Assembly: GCA_027592755.1 (NCBI GenBank)
Contig: JAQCLE010000033.1
Location: 1-34,570 of the forward strand
DNA: 34,570 nucleotides
DNA from: Bacteroidota bacterium
GTDB lineage: Bacteria; Bacteroidota; Bacteroidia; Cytophagales; Cyclobacteriaceae
Direction of reading: 5' to 3'
Of this stretch, positions 15,530-24,475 are shown piece by piece. The translations under genes and the position numbers were made by a program. Below the pieces are notes generated by a model that was not told where the DNA came from, did no database searches, and saw only the letters and a list, made by a program, of their open reading frames with translations. Within the stretch, counting starts at the first letter, position 1, and every line of letters begins with the position of its first letter.

Positions 15530-17089
15530 TCAAATAAACAATGCCAATGACTTTATAAGGGTTTGTGTTACTCCCCAAAGCAGTGGAATGCCAACAAAAA
15601 TCCATGCTATTGGCATCCGGAGATCAAATTTGTCGATTGAGGTATTTGTTACAGCTTTGTCTGATGTTTCTTTTTTAGAGTTGTTGATTTCCGTTAGCAT
15701 ATCTGCTGTTAGATCCTGGGCTATAAAGTGCTCTGGGGCAACCGGTTTCACCAGACTATTGGAGATGAAGCCGATTATAAGGAGACCCGCCATGATATAC
15801 ATAGTTATCGAATAAACTTCAGCCGGCGGCAATAGCAATGTTTCTATCTGGTAAGCACGGATATAATTAACCAATACCGGTCCAAGGATGGCTGCAGCAG
15901 ACCAGGCCAACAATAACCTACCATGTATAGCACCAACCTGGGAGGTGCCAAAAAGATCAGCCAAATAAGCAGGAATAGTGGCGAATCCTCCCCCATACAT
16001 TGTGATAATAATTCCGAAAAAGACAACAAAGAAAAGGATGCTCCCCAAATCACCAATCGTGGGAATGGCGACATAAAGTGCTGTTCCAAGGAGAAAAAAG
16101 ACGTGGTAAGTGTTCTTTCTTCCAATTCGGTCGGATAATGAAGACCAGAGGAATCGCCCAACCATATTGAATAAGCTCAATAATCCCACGAAACCTCCTG
16201 CAACAGCCGCATTCACTGCTCTTTCTTCGCCAACTGATTCGACAGAAAACATCTCTTGTATCATAACGGAGGCTTGTCCTAATACACCAATTCCCGCTGT
16301 CACATTAAGCATCAGCACTGCAAAAAGTAAATAGAATTGAAATGTACGAACTGCACCATCGGCACCTACGTAAGAATTTTTTTCAGTTGAATTTTTACTG
16401 GTAATACCCGGTTGCCATCCGGCTGGCTTCCAATCCCTGGATGGTATCCGAATGGTAAAGACACCAAACATCATAAACGTAAGGTAGATAGCACCCATAC
16501 AGAGAAAGGTTTCTGCCACACCAATGGAATTGATTGAACGAAAGGCATCCATTAACATTACTGACAATGGCGATGCAATCATTGCACCACCTCCAAAGCC
16601 CATAATAGCCATTCCAGTAGCCATCCCGGGCTTGTCAGGGAACCATTTAATTAAGGTTGATACCGGTGATATGTATCCAAGTCCAAGCCCAATGCCTCCG
16701 AGAAATCCATGTCCCAAATACACCAGCCAGATTTGGTGTGAGTACACTCCCAATGCAGCCACAAAAAAACCGCCTGAAAAACAAATCGCAGATACAAACA
16801 TCGCCATCCGTGGACCTACCTGCTCTAGCCATTTTCCAAATATTGCCGCTGAAGCACCTAGGGTAAATAAAGCCATTGAAAATATCCATCCGAGTGTTGT
16901 TAATTTCCAATCTAAGTCCGTTGATTCAGTGATACCGATCACCTGCGTCATCGGTCTGTTAAATACGCTGTATGCATAAATTTGTCCAATACAAAGGTGG
17001 ATTGCCAAGGCAGCGGGTGGAATTAGCCAGCGGTTGTGGCCGGGCTTGGCCAGAGAATGTTCTTTATCAAGGAATGAAAATAAAGCCAT
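15530..17089 (-). CDS. OFA-family MFS transporter (oxalate/formate antiporter type)
   Basis: The 519-residue inner-membrane protein is a 12-helix major facilitator of the OFA family, which includes Oxalobacter OxlT and various monocarboxylate carriers. Recognisable family segments are LAIHLCIGQIYAYSVFNRP in helix 1, GFLGGIGLGLGYISPVSTLIKWFPDKPG and GMAIMGFGGGAMIASPLSV in the middle of the first half, and the MFS loop GRFLWSSLSDRIGRKNTY between helices 8 and 9. A cytoplasmic linker follows the sixth helix. The last helix (IAWIFVGIPLLWGVTQTLI) comes after an extended loop. Given the formate dehydrogenase genes 6 kb away, formate, oxalate or a related organic acid is a reasonable substrate guess, not a proven one. 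It is divergent from a TIM-barrel gene. Confidence 0.87.
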   Translation of the reverse strand: MALFSFLDKEHSLAKPGHNRWLIPPAALAIHLCIGQIYAYSVFNRPMTQVIGITESTDLDWKLTTLGWIFSMALFTLGASAAIFGKWLEQVGPRMAMFVSAICFSGGFFVAALGVYSHQIWLVYLGHGFLGGIGLGLGYISPVSTLIKWFPDKPGMATGMAIMGFGGGAMIASPLSVMLMDAFRSINSIGVAETFLCMGAIYLTFMMFGVFTIRIPSRDWKPAGWQPGITSKNSTEKNSYVGADGAVRTFQFYLLFAVLMLNVTAGIGVLGQASVMIQEMFSVESVGEERAVNAAVAGGFVGLLSLFNMVGRFLWSSLSDRIGRKNTYHVFFLLGTALYVAIPTIGDLGSILFFVVFFGIIITMYGGGFATIPAYLADLFGTSQVGAIHGRLLLAWSAAAILGPVLVNYIRAYQIETLLLPPAEVYSITMYIMAGLLIIGFISNSLVKPVAPEHFIAQDLTADMLTEINNSKKETSDKAVTNTSIDKFDLRMPIAWIFVGIPLLWGVTQTLIKSLALFI

Positions 17090-17098
17090 ATCTGATTA

Positions 17099-17115
17099 AT
17101 ATTGTTTGACAATAT
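17099..17115. promoter_or_regulatory. Palindrome just upstream of the OFA transporter gene
   Basis: A perfect inverted repeat, ATATTGT-TTG-ACAATAT, lies 10 bp before the start codon of the minus-strand transporter gene. Its size and position suit a repressor or regulator binding site overlapping the leader. There is no direct evidence of function. Confidence 0.4.
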
Positions 17116-17165
17116 ACTTTTTTCCACCATCTATCTCTTTTCATTTTACTTTTCGATTAGAAATA

Positions 17166-17246
17166 TTTTATCAATGAATTTGCAAATAGTGGGAGCGATT
17201 AAAATCAATTATATTGGATTGATAAAAATTAGTTAATTGATAAAAA
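17166..17246. promoter_or_regulatory. Three copies of ATTGATAAAA in a divergent promoter region
   Basis: The 10-mer ATTGATAAAA occurs in direct orientation at 17218-17227 and 17236-17245 (18-bp period; the match extends one more A) and inverted at 17166-17175 as TTTTATCAAT. All copies lie in the 157-bp region between the OFA transporter and the 345-residue TIM-barrel gene; the last abuts the latter's ATG. This could be a regulator-binding cluster, although AT-rich DNA can give such repeats by chance. Confidence 0.35.
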
Positions 17247-18284
17247 ATGAATAATTCTTTTCCCAAACTTCATAATGCTACCTGGCCAGGTGTGGTAGGC
17301 AAGGGTGAAGACGAGCCCTTTATTAGCCTTGACAAAATGATGGAATTAACTGCGAAGGCGGAAGTGAACGGTCGTAAATTTGATGGGGTAGACCTTTTTC
17401 TGTCAGAACCACATGTTTCCATTGATTCTACGGATGATCAGCTTAAAGCATTAGTTGAACAGCTAAATGGCTACGATTTGGTAGCTGGATCAATTGTAGC
17501 ACCAGTTTGGCCTGAAACAGGAGGCGGATCAGCCATGGGTAGTGTCCAAGATAAGCAAAAGTTTTTGACCCAGGTTCGGAAAGCATGTGAAATCGGTGGA
17601 AAGTTACGAGACCTTGGAGTTCGCCCTTACGGTATCGTTCGAATTGACTCGGCGACAGACGTAGGCACATGGAGCAAAGATCCGGATGGGAATACAAAAT
17701 TAATTGCACAAACGTTTAAGGAAGCTGCAATTATAGCTTCGGATCATGGGGAGAAACTTGCAGCGGAAGGCGAAATCTGCTGGGGAGGGATGCACAGCTG
17801 GAAGTGGATGTTAAGAACACTCGAACTTGCGGATAGCGGGGATAATTTAGGCTTTCAGGCTGATTTGGCTCACTCAATGCTTTATTTACTGGGTTTTAAT
17901 GCAGAAGAACACCGCCTGCTACCAAAAAACTTCGACTGGGAGGATAAGGCAACTTTTACTAAAGCCTACACTGAAATGACAGATGCACTTCGGCCATGGA
18001 CAATTGATTTCCATGTAGCCCAAAATGATGGCACTGTAAAGGGGCAGGGATCTCATAATAAAACAGGCAAACATTGTCTGGCAGATGATCCGAATGGCAA
18101 ATTAGATATTCCCCAGGCAGCGGGGTTTTGGCTGACCGAAAATGGCCAACCACGAAAAAACATCAGGCATATCTGCTGGGATGGATGCATGTTTCCAAAT
18201 GAAACACTTCATCAACAACAGACCTGGAACACCATTCTTGGAGCAATGATCTCGGTCCAGGATGCACATGGATGGTCAGAATAA
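17247..18284 (+). CDS. Xylose-isomerase-like TIM-barrel protein (sugar isomerase/epimerase family)
   Basis: The 345-residue cytoplasmic protein looks like a member of the sugar phosphate isomerase/epimerase (xylose-isomerase-like TIM-barrel) superfamily, but is longer than the usual 270-290 residues. Barrel strands are suggested by [54 protein letters not shown] and [12 protein letters not shown]. Possible metal ligands are Glu in AAEGEICW, Asp in FQADLAHS and His in DFHVAQNDG. The C-terminal part ([23 protein letters not shown]) is unusually rich in His and Cys and may complete the metal site. The exact reaction is not recognisable. It is followed 31 bp downstream by a second TIM-barrel gene and is divergent from the OFA transporter. 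Confidence 0.75.
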   Translation: MNNSFPKLHNATWPGVVGKGEDEPFISLDKMMELTAKAEVNGRKFDGVDLFLSEPHVSIDSTDDQLKALVEQLNGYDLVAGSIVAPVWPETGGGSAMGSVQDKQKFLTQVRKACEIGGKLRDLGVRPYGIVRIDSATDVGTWSKDPDGNTKLIAQTFKEAAIIASDHGEKLAAEGEICWGGMHSWKWMLRTLELADSGDNLGFQADLAHSMLYLLGFNAEEHRLLPKNFDWEDKATFTKAYTEMTDALRPWTIDFHVAQNDGTVKGQGSHNKTGKHCLADDPNGKLDIPQAAGFWLTENGQPRKNIRHICWDGCMFPNETLHQQQTWNTILGAMISVQDAHGWSE

Positions 18285-18315
18285 ATAATTTATAAATCAT
18301 CATTAGTTATTAATC

Positions 18316-19134
18316 ATGGGAAAAATATCATTAGGGGCTGAAGTATATACCTGGTTTATGAGTGAAGGGGGTAAAACCTACGAAAACCAGTTGGGTCATA
18401 TGATTGAGATGGTCGCGAAATCAGGATTCACCGGCATTGAGCCAATGCACTTTTGGATGGGCGATTGGACCGATCCTGTGAAATTAGCTGATAAACTGGA
18501 CGAACATAATATCCAGTTGGCCGGTTTAGCATTGGCACTGGATTGGAACAATTCTGAGGAAACAGAAGAGGAAAGACGACAGGCTGACAATGCAATCGAA
18601 CTGATCAAACATTTTCCAGGAGCGGTGCTTTGTACTGTTCAATTGCCCAGTGGCCGTCATGATCTGGAACAACGCCGACTAAATCTTGTGGCCAATGTAA
18701 ATTCAGTTTCAAAACGAGCAGCTATTGCTGGCATTAAGTGTTCATTTCATCCCAATTCGCCGGAGTCATCAACAAACCGAACAGCCGAGGATTATAACGT
18801 TATCCTTAATGGCCTGGATGATTCTGTCACAGGTTGGACTCCAGATGTGGGTCATATCCGAAATGGTGGCATGGATATCCTGGAGAAAATGGAGGAATTT
18901 AAGTCATTGATAAACCACGTACATTACAAAGATTGGGATGGCGCCCCGGAATGGGCGTTAATGGGAAAGGGAAAGATTGATTTTGAAGCGATTACCAATT
19001 GGTTAGTGGATGAGAATTATGAAGGTTGGATCCTATGCGAAGATGAAGCCGATGCTGCCATTACAGATCCGGATGGGGTTACTTTGCATGATGGAAAATT
19101 CTGTCAGGAAAGACTGTTGCCTATTATATCATGA
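18316..19134 (+). CDS. TIM-barrel sugar isomerase/epimerase family protein
   Basis: The 272-residue protein belongs to the xylose-isomerase-like TIM-barrel superfamily (IolE/hydroxypyruvate-isomerase/sugar epimerase group). It begins GKISLGAEVYTWF, and GFTGIEPMHFWMGD closes the first strand-helix pair. Likely metal ligands lie in KCSFHPNS, WTPDVGHIRNGG (Asp and His), NHVHYKDWDG and WILCEDEADA (final Glu). The penultimate block ALMGKGKIDFEAITNWLVDENYEGW is typical of the family, where substrate is bound by a loop before the last strand. It lacks a signal peptide. It forms a pair with the preceding TIM-barrel gene, so the two probably act in series on one sugar or inositol-like substrate. The substrate is not identifiable. 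Confidence 0.82.
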   Translation: MGKISLGAEVYTWFMSEGGKTYENQLGHMIEMVAKSGFTGIEPMHFWMGDWTDPVKLADKLDEHNIQLAGLALALDWNNSEETEEERRQADNAIELIKHFPGAVLCTVQLPSGRHDLEQRRLNLVANVNSVSKRAAIAGIKCSFHPNSPESSTNRTAEDYNVILNGLDDSVTGWTPDVGHIRNGGMDILEKMEEFKSLINHVHYKDWDGAPEWALMGKGKIDFEAITNWLVDENYEGWILCEDEADAAITDPDGVTLHDGKFCQERLLPIIS

Positions 19135-19221
19135 TTTCATGAAGATCCTCCTTTCATATTACCTTCACTTTATTGAGCTTTATGCTAAATGTATTTTGAC
19201 GATAATATGGAAGCAACTGTT

Positions 19222-19872
19222 ATGAAAAAGATGATCAACACTTGTCAGGTTATTCTGATTATTGCACTACCAATGGCTGCCTGTAATTCTTCAAATAAGA
19301 ATGTTGAACAAAAAAACACATCAGCTGATTCAGTGCTGGAGGGTGAGCAATTAGCCAGGAATTATTGCTCCAGTTGTCACGACTTTCCAAAAGCTGATAT
19401 TCTTCCCCGCGATTACTGGGGAAGAGTATTACCGAGCATGGGTTTTTTCCTGGGAATGGGAAGGGACATATATATGTTTGCTGATTATTTAAATCCGGTA
19501 GCAGGAGAGAGGCTGTCGGCTTCAGGTCTGTTTCCGGAATCTCCCTTAATGAGCATAGAAAAATGGATTGCCATAAATAATTATTACTTACATAATTCAC
19601 CACTAGAATTGCATGTTGAAGAGACACTACAATTTGATATGGATTTGAAACAATTTAGTGTTGAATCATTACCCTGTAAAAGCACACATGAAGGGCTCTC
19701 ATATTTGAATTTTGATAACGGTCAATACGAGGTTGGATTTTATAACGAAAAAGAAAGTTATTATATAAAGTTTGATGAAAAGGGAAGGGAACTTCAGAAA
19801 ACAAAAATCACTTCACCCCTGGTAGATGTCCGTAAAAAGAACAATGGCGAGCTGCTATTGCTCATGGCTTGA
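19222..19872 (+). CDS. Cytochrome c lipoprotein, apparently 3'-truncated
   Basis: I start this 216-residue protein at the ATG at 19222 because MKKMINTCQVILIIALPMAAC is a clear lipoprotein signal (lipidated Cys21); an in-frame ATG at 19189 would add 11 non-signal residues. A haem-binding motif CSSCH lies at residues 49-53 in GEQLARNYCSSCHDFP. Residues about 140-216 look like the opening strands of a beta-propeller (FDNGQYEVGFYNEK, TSPLVDVRKKNNGELLLLMA). In Bacteroidota, similar cytochrome c plus repeat proteins continue for several hundred residues, but this one stops within the first blade. Its last 18 bp overlap the end of the convergent regulator gene, so the rest was probably lost at a rearrangement. 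It may be non-functional. Confidence 0.65.
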   Translation: MKKMINTCQVILIIALPMAACNSSNKNVEQKNTSADSVLEGEQLARNYCSSCHDFPKADILPRDYWGRVLPSMGFFLGMGRDIYMFADYLNPVAGERLSASGLFPESPLMSIEKWIAINNYYLHNSPLELHVEETLQFDMDLKQFSVESLPCKSTHEGLSYLNFDNGQYEVGFYNEKESYYIKFDEKGRELQKTKITSPLVDVRKKNNGELLLLMA

Positions 19873-21030
19873 TCGGTATATTGCTGGTGTTATTCCTGTT
19901 TCCCTTTTAAATAGATAGCTCATATAAGAAACGTGTTCAAATCCTGATCTCTCAGCAACATCAAGTAGAGGCAAATCCGTTTCCTTCAATAGTTCTTTTA
20001 TTCGGTTGACTCTGATTCTTTGCATTTCCTTATAAGGTGTTCTACCTATTAAATATGTGAATTTCTTTTCAAATACTCTTCTGGACATGGGAGCAAATGA
20101 GAGTATATCATCTATGTTAAATGTTCCACTGTTCGCATTTTGGAATATGTAATGCATTGCTTTCGAAATGTGTGGATCGTCAATAGCCACAGTATCAGTT
20201 GACCTTCTTTTCTTTACGCCTATAGGTTTTATTCTATAGGTCAATTCACTAATTTCTTTCTTAGCAATGATTGATTCCAGTAGGGAGGCAGCTACATAAC
20301 CTGTTTTATATGTATCTGGAATGATACTGGAAAGTGGAGGTGAACACAGTTCGCATATCAGGGGATCATTGTCTACGCCAATTACTGCTACTTCTTCCGG
20401 AACCATATATCCCAATTTATTACATGAGTCTATGATTAGACGACCCATTAAGTCATATCCGGCAAAAATCCCTATTGGTTTTGGAAGTGTTTTGAGCCAG
20501 CGCTGGATGTTTTCCTGTTGCTCTAACCAATTCCATTTAAAATAATTAAGAGAAGAAAAAGTATGGCACTGAAAACCCATTTGCCTTAAGTCCTTTTCAA
20601 AATGGTCCCCTCTCCATTTTGACCAATTAAGACCAGTTCCTGCAAATCCAAAATTTATAAACCCACAATCGATCAAATGTTTTGCAGCCAGATCAGCAAT
20701 AGATTGATCATCAGTTTCTACCCAGGGTATTCCAGGTATTAGGTTAGCAGCGCTCAGGTCAACAGTAGGCAAATTGCAGGATGCAATAAATTCCGCCATG
20801 AGCTTATTTTCAATTCGTGCGATGATTCCATCACCTTGCCACCCCAACATCCAGTCAGGATGTGGTTCTCCTCTACTGTACTCGCCAAGAAAAACATTCC
20901 AGTAGCGGTGCTCCTTTATATAGCCATAAATGCCTTTGATAATGCCCCGGGCATACTCATTTGAAGTTTCTATGAGCAAAGCCACTTTCAAACGTTTTTT
21001 AAAGGACTTATTTCTAAACGATTGCTTCAT
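19855..21030 (-). CDS. XylR-like transcriptional regulator (sugar-binding domain plus AraC HTH)
   Basis: The 391-residue protein has the architecture of E. coli XylR: an N-terminal LacI/periplasmic-binding-protein type ligand domain (residues about 14-275; KVALLIETSNEYARGIIKGI, VETDDQSIADLAAKHLI, GIFAGYDLMGRLIIDSC, EVAVIGVDNDPLICELCSPPLSS) and a C-terminal AraC-type double helix-turn-helix (about 290-388; MSRRVFEKKFTYLIGRTP, LLDVAERSGFEHVSYMSYLF). It has no N-terminal LacI HTH. Such proteins usually activate sugar-use operons when a monosaccharide or short sugar binds. It is divergent from susC, the expected target, and the 218-bp region between them holds a tandem repeat and a palindrome. 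It is the probable switch for the polysaccharide locus. Confidence 0.92.
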   Translation of the reverse strand: MKQSFRNKSFKKRLKVALLIETSNEYARGIIKGIYGYIKEHRYWNVFLGEYSRGEPHPDWMLGWQGDGIIARIENKLMAEFIASCNLPTVDLSAANLIPGIPWVETDDQSIADLAAKHLIDCGFINFGFAGTGLNWSKWRGDHFEKDLRQMGFQCHTFSSLNYFKWNWLEQQENIQRWLKTLPKPIGIFAGYDLMGRLIIDSCNKLGYMVPEEVAVIGVDNDPLICELCSPPLSSIIPDTYKTGYVAASLLESIIAKKEISELTYRIKPIGVKKRRSTDTVAIDDPHISKAMHYIFQNANSGTFNIDDILSFAPMSRRVFEKKFTYLIGRTPYKEMQRIRVNRIKELLKETDLPLLDVAERSGFEHVSYMSYLFKRETGITPAIYRSSHEQ

Positions 21031-21085
21031 ATTACAACTGATTTATTTTCAACTTGATTAATACTAATGGGATTATGCTCATTGA

Positions 21086-21105
21086 CAGGCATTAATCAGG
21101 CATTA
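21086..21105. promoter_or_regulatory. Tandem CAGGCATTA repeat, candidate AraC-type operator
   Basis: CAGGCATTA occurs twice in direct orientation (21086-21094 and 21097-21105) with an 11-bp period, about one helical turn. It lies 55 bp upstream of the regulator start and 143 bp upstream of susC. AraC-family proteins contact two successive major grooves and often use direct repeats, so this is a good candidate site for the adjacent XylR-like regulator. Confidence 0.5.
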
Positions 21106-21195
21106 TTTCAAAAATTCGCACCCAATGTATTTCTCAGAATTGGTAATATATCTAAATCAATAGTACAAATATCGTATTTTATCCAAAAAATATAT

Positions 21196-21211
21196 TATCT
21201 ATTTTTAGATA
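21196..21211. promoter_or_regulatory. Palindrome in the susC leader or promoter
   Basis: TATCTA-TTTT-TAGATA is a perfect inverted repeat ending 37 bp before the susC start. It may be an operator or a small leader hairpin. The surrounding DNA is very AT-rich, so chance is a real alternative. Confidence 0.3.
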
Positions 21212-21248
21212 TTATTTTTATCTCATTGTTATACTAAACCGATAAATT

Positions 21249-24200
21249 ATGTGCAAAACAAACTTTTACCTTATGCCAAAATTCTTTTTAATTTTAGTCC
21301 TTGGGATTGGGTTTAGTGCCAATCCTACGCAGGCGGAGCTAGTTGTTGCGCTACAACAGGACAATCCCATCAGTGGTACTGTCAAAGACTCCAATGGCGA
21401 CCCCCTTGTTGGTTCCACCGTAATAGTCAAAGGAACCAGTTTAGGTACAATCGTCGATATAGATGGCAATTACAGACTTGCTGTTCCATCCGATGCAGAA
21501 ACACTCATATATTCTTATGTGGGAATGATAGCACAGGAAATTCAAATCGGAGGTCGGTCTGTTATTGATGTCCTACTATTGGCAGACGCAACAAGCCTTG
21601 CGGAGGTCGTTGTAGTTGGTTATGCAACCCAGAAAAAAGTCAACCTGACTGGAGCTGTAGCCACCATAGAATCTGCGGAGCTGGTGAAAATTCCCGCCCC
21701 GAACATCTCGACCATGCTTACGGGTCAGGCTCCCGGCTTATTATCTCAGCAAACACAGGGAGTGCCGGGCGATGATGAGACCTTGTTGAGCATTCGCGGT
21801 TATGATTCGCCATTGGTTCTTGTTGATGGTATCCAAATGGATTGGAACAGATTGGATGCCAGTGAAATAGAATCAATCAGTGTTTTGAAAGATGCCGCTG
21901 CCGCAATATATGGAAGTAGAGCGGGAAATGGTGTTATTCTAATCACAACAAAAAGAGGTGCCTCAGGAAAACCAACCATTAGTTTTAGCAGCACAATGAG
22001 CTTTCAGGAGCCGACGAATCTTCCGAATAGAATGGATTCATGGAAATATGCTGAGCTGCTTAGAGAGGGAGAGTTTAACCAAGGGCTGGCTTATACCTAC
22101 TCAGAAGCCGACGTTCAAACTTTTAAGAGCGGAAACGATCCGGACTTTCCCAATACAAATTGGCATGAAGAAACGTTCAGACATTGGGCCCCAATGCAGT
22201 CACACAATATTAATGTTCGTGGAGGTTCGGATGCAGTTAAGTACTTTATTTCCGGAGGCTATCTCGATCAGGGCAGCCTCTATCAATCAGGAGATCTCAA
22301 TTTTAACCGATATAATGCACGATCCAATGTCGACGCACAGATCACAGAGAATCTTTCCGCTACGGTTGACCTGGCCTTCCGAAGGGAAGCCCGTGATTCA
22401 CCCCAAACTGATTTGGGTACTAATTGGAATGATATTAATATCGCCAGACCCGAATGGCCGGCTCATCTTCCAAATGAAATAGATACTGATGGTGATGGTA
22501 TAGCTGATGAAGCATTAGGGGGTGCTTATGCCGGATTTAACCTTAGAACTCCCCTGGCTCAGACTCAGAAAAAATGGACCGGATTTATTGACGATAAGCG
22601 TGACTATCTAACCGGAAAGATCGGTCTGACCTACAAGATTCCAGGAATAGAGGGCCTGGTAGCGAGTGCAAATCTGAATTACATGACCAGTACCCAGTAT
22701 AAAAAAACACAGGATATACCTTTCGAAGTATTGGATTACCGTAGTGCCGGAGATACTGGCGGCGACATACGCAGTGGTTATGATTCATTTGGATTCAATG
22801 GACAAAACACGCTTGATGAGGAACAACTTAAAACTACTCAACTGTATCCGATGATCACATTGAATTACAATACAACTATTGGAGATCACTATATATCCGG
22901 TTTACTTCTGGCAGAGGCGATAGACACTGAGGAAATATTCTTTACCGCTCGTAAAATTGATTTATTGTCAACAGATCTCCCTTTTCTCTTTGCAGGATCT
23001 CCCGACAATGTTTCTGCCAATGGATTCACGAATGAGCAAGGACGTCAAAGCTATGCCGGCCGCTTAAACTATAATTTCAAAGGTAAGTATTTGTTTGAAG
23101 CAACTTTTCGATCTGACGCAAGCCATAAATTCCCAAAAAATTCCAGATGGGGCTTCTTTCCAAGTTTCTCTGTGGGATGGAATATAGCAGAGGAAGACTT
23201 TATGCAATCCCTATCCTTTGTGGATAACCTAAAACTAAGGGCTTCCTATAGCCAGGCCGGGGATGACAATGTGGCTGCATTTAAATACCTGACTGGTTAC
23301 CGAATTCGGGACAATTCAGATGATAATCAAAACATCAGAGAACTTCAGATATTTGGCGATCAGGTATTTAGAATGATCACCTCAACTGGCTTGCCCAACG
23401 AAAGCATTACCTGGCTGGAAATGACAAGTTACAACGTGGGCTTGGATGGCTCTTTTTTAAACGGGCTCATCGGATTTGAATTTGACGTATTTAAACGTAA
23501 TGTCGATAATGTATTTGGAGAACCGCTTGACTTATTCCCATCAACCTTTGGGGCCATATTACCCCAGTTAAATATTAATTCAACAGATAACAGGGGTTTT
23601 GAATTAACATTGACACATAGGAAAAAGATTAGTAATGATTTTGAATACAGCGTCGGAGGTAGTTTTACTAAAACGCGTGAAAAGTACACGGATTGGGCTG
23701 AAAGTCCTTTCGATGATGATGATGAAAAACGCGTCTTCGGATTGGAAGGAAACTGGACCAATAGACGAATTGGTTACCTCTCTGATGGCATTTTTATGGA
23801 TCAGAGTGAGATAGATAGTCACCCCACTGATCAAGACCAGGCGGGAAATGTAACCCTGCGTCCGGGAGACATTAGGTACAAAGATCTAAACGGCGATGGA
23901 GAAATCAATTTTCGGGATCAGGACGTAATAGGGTTTGGTAGCTATCCGGATATAGTGTTCTCTTTTAACATGGCTGTGAATTATAAGGGTATAGGCCTTA
24001 GCGCTTTGTTCCAGGGGGCTTCAAGATTTGATCATTATAATCAAATACATCCTTTTAGTAATTTTTCAAATCCATGGGATTTTCATGAAAAGTACAGGTG
24101 GACGCCTGATCCGGATAATCCCGGGGTGAATATAAATCCCGATGCTAAACTGCCTGCATTGCTTGGTGATGGTGTTGGCCGAAGTCCTAATAGTGATATC

Positions 24201-24455
24201 ACTTCTGACTTTTGGGTCCAGGATGCCACTTATATAAGACTAAAAAATCTCAATATTAGTTATTCCCTGCCTGGCAGTTTGCTTGAGGGTCTTGGCATTG
24301 AGGCGCTTCAAGTGAATTTGGCGGGAAGTAACCTTTTTACCGCCAGCAATCTCGGTATGTTTAAGAAGTCAATAGATCCCGAAGCGATTGGCGGCAATGG
24401 TTTATTTTATCCACCTGTAAAGGTCATTGCACTTGGGATCAACTTAACGCTTTAA
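21249..24455 (+). CDS. susC: SusC/RagA-type TonB-linked outer-membrane transporter
   Basis: The 1068-residue protein is a TonB-dependent outer-membrane channel that imports glycan fragments together with a SusD-like lid. A signal peptide is visible (FFLILVLGIGFSANPTQAE); an alternative start at 21273 gives a more standard one. Domains are: a carboxypeptidase-D-like beta-sandwich (residues about 38-110; ISGTVKDSNGDPLVGSTVIV, GTIVDIDGNYRL); the SusC signature VVVGYATQKKVNLTGAV; the plug domain (about 125-235; ISTMLTGQAPGL, SIRGYDSPLVLVDGI, ISVLKDAAAAIYGSRAGNGVILITTK); and a 22-strand barrel ending in the aromatic-poor strand VKVIALGINLTL. Length is normal. susD follows 20 bp downstream. The symbol denotes the family, not starch specificity. 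Expression is probably controlled by the divergent XylR-like protein. Confidence 0.96.
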   Translation: MCKTNFYLMPKFFLILVLGIGFSANPTQAELVVALQQDNPISGTVKDSNGDPLVGSTVIVKGTSLGTIVDIDGNYRLAVPSDAETLIYSYVGMIAQEIQIGGRSVIDVLLLADATSLAEVVVVGYATQKKVNLTGAVATIESAELVKIPAPNISTMLTGQAPGLLSQQTQGVPGDDETLLSIRGYDSPLVLVDGIQMDWNRLDASEIESISVLKDAAAAIYGSRAGNGVILITTKRGASGKPTISFSSTMSFQEPTNLPNRMDSWKYAELLREGEFNQGLAYTYSEADVQTFKSGNDPDFPNTNWHEETFRHWAPMQSHNINVRGGSDAVKYFISGGYLDQGSLYQSGDLNFNRYNARSNVDAQITENLSATVDLAFRREARDSPQTDLGTNWNDINIARPEWPAHLPNEIDTDGDGIADEALGGAYAGFNLRTPLAQTQKKWTGFIDDKRDYLTGKIGLTYKIPGIEGLVASANLNYMTSTQYKKTQDIPFEVLDYRSAGDTGGDIRSGYDSFGFNGQNTLDEEQLKTTQLYPMITLNYNTTIGDHYISGLLLAEAIDTEEIFFTARKIDLLSTDLPFLFAGSPDNVSANGFTNEQGRQSYAGRLNYNFKGKYLFEATFRSDASHKFPKNSRWGFFPSFSVGWNIAEEDFMQSLSFVDNLKLRASYSQAGDDNVAAFKYLTGYRIRDNSDDNQNIRELQIFGDQVFRMITSTGLPNESITWLEMTSYNVGLDGSFLNGLIGFEFDVFKRNVDNVFGEPLDLFPSTFGAILPQLNINSTDNRGFELTLTHRKKISNDFEYSVGGSFTKTREKYTDWAESPFDDDDEKRVFGLEGNWTNRRIGYLSDGIFMDQSEIDSHPTDQDQAGNVTLRPGDIRYKDLNGDGEINFRDQDVIGFGSYPDIVFSFNMAVNYKGIGLSALFQGASRFDHYNQIHPFSNFSNPWDFHEKYRWTPDPDNPGVNINPDAKLPALLGDGVGRSPNSDITSDFWVQDATYIRLKNLNISYSLPGSLLEGLGIEALQVNLAGSNLFTASNLGMFKKSIDPEAIGGNGLFYPPVKVIALGINLTL

Positions 24456-24475
24456 TATTTATAAATAAAATTGTC

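Noticed and set aside
15513-16979. Several plus-strand frames inside the OFA transporter gene
   Set aside because: They are antisense shadows; the minus-strand frame has full-length transporter features.
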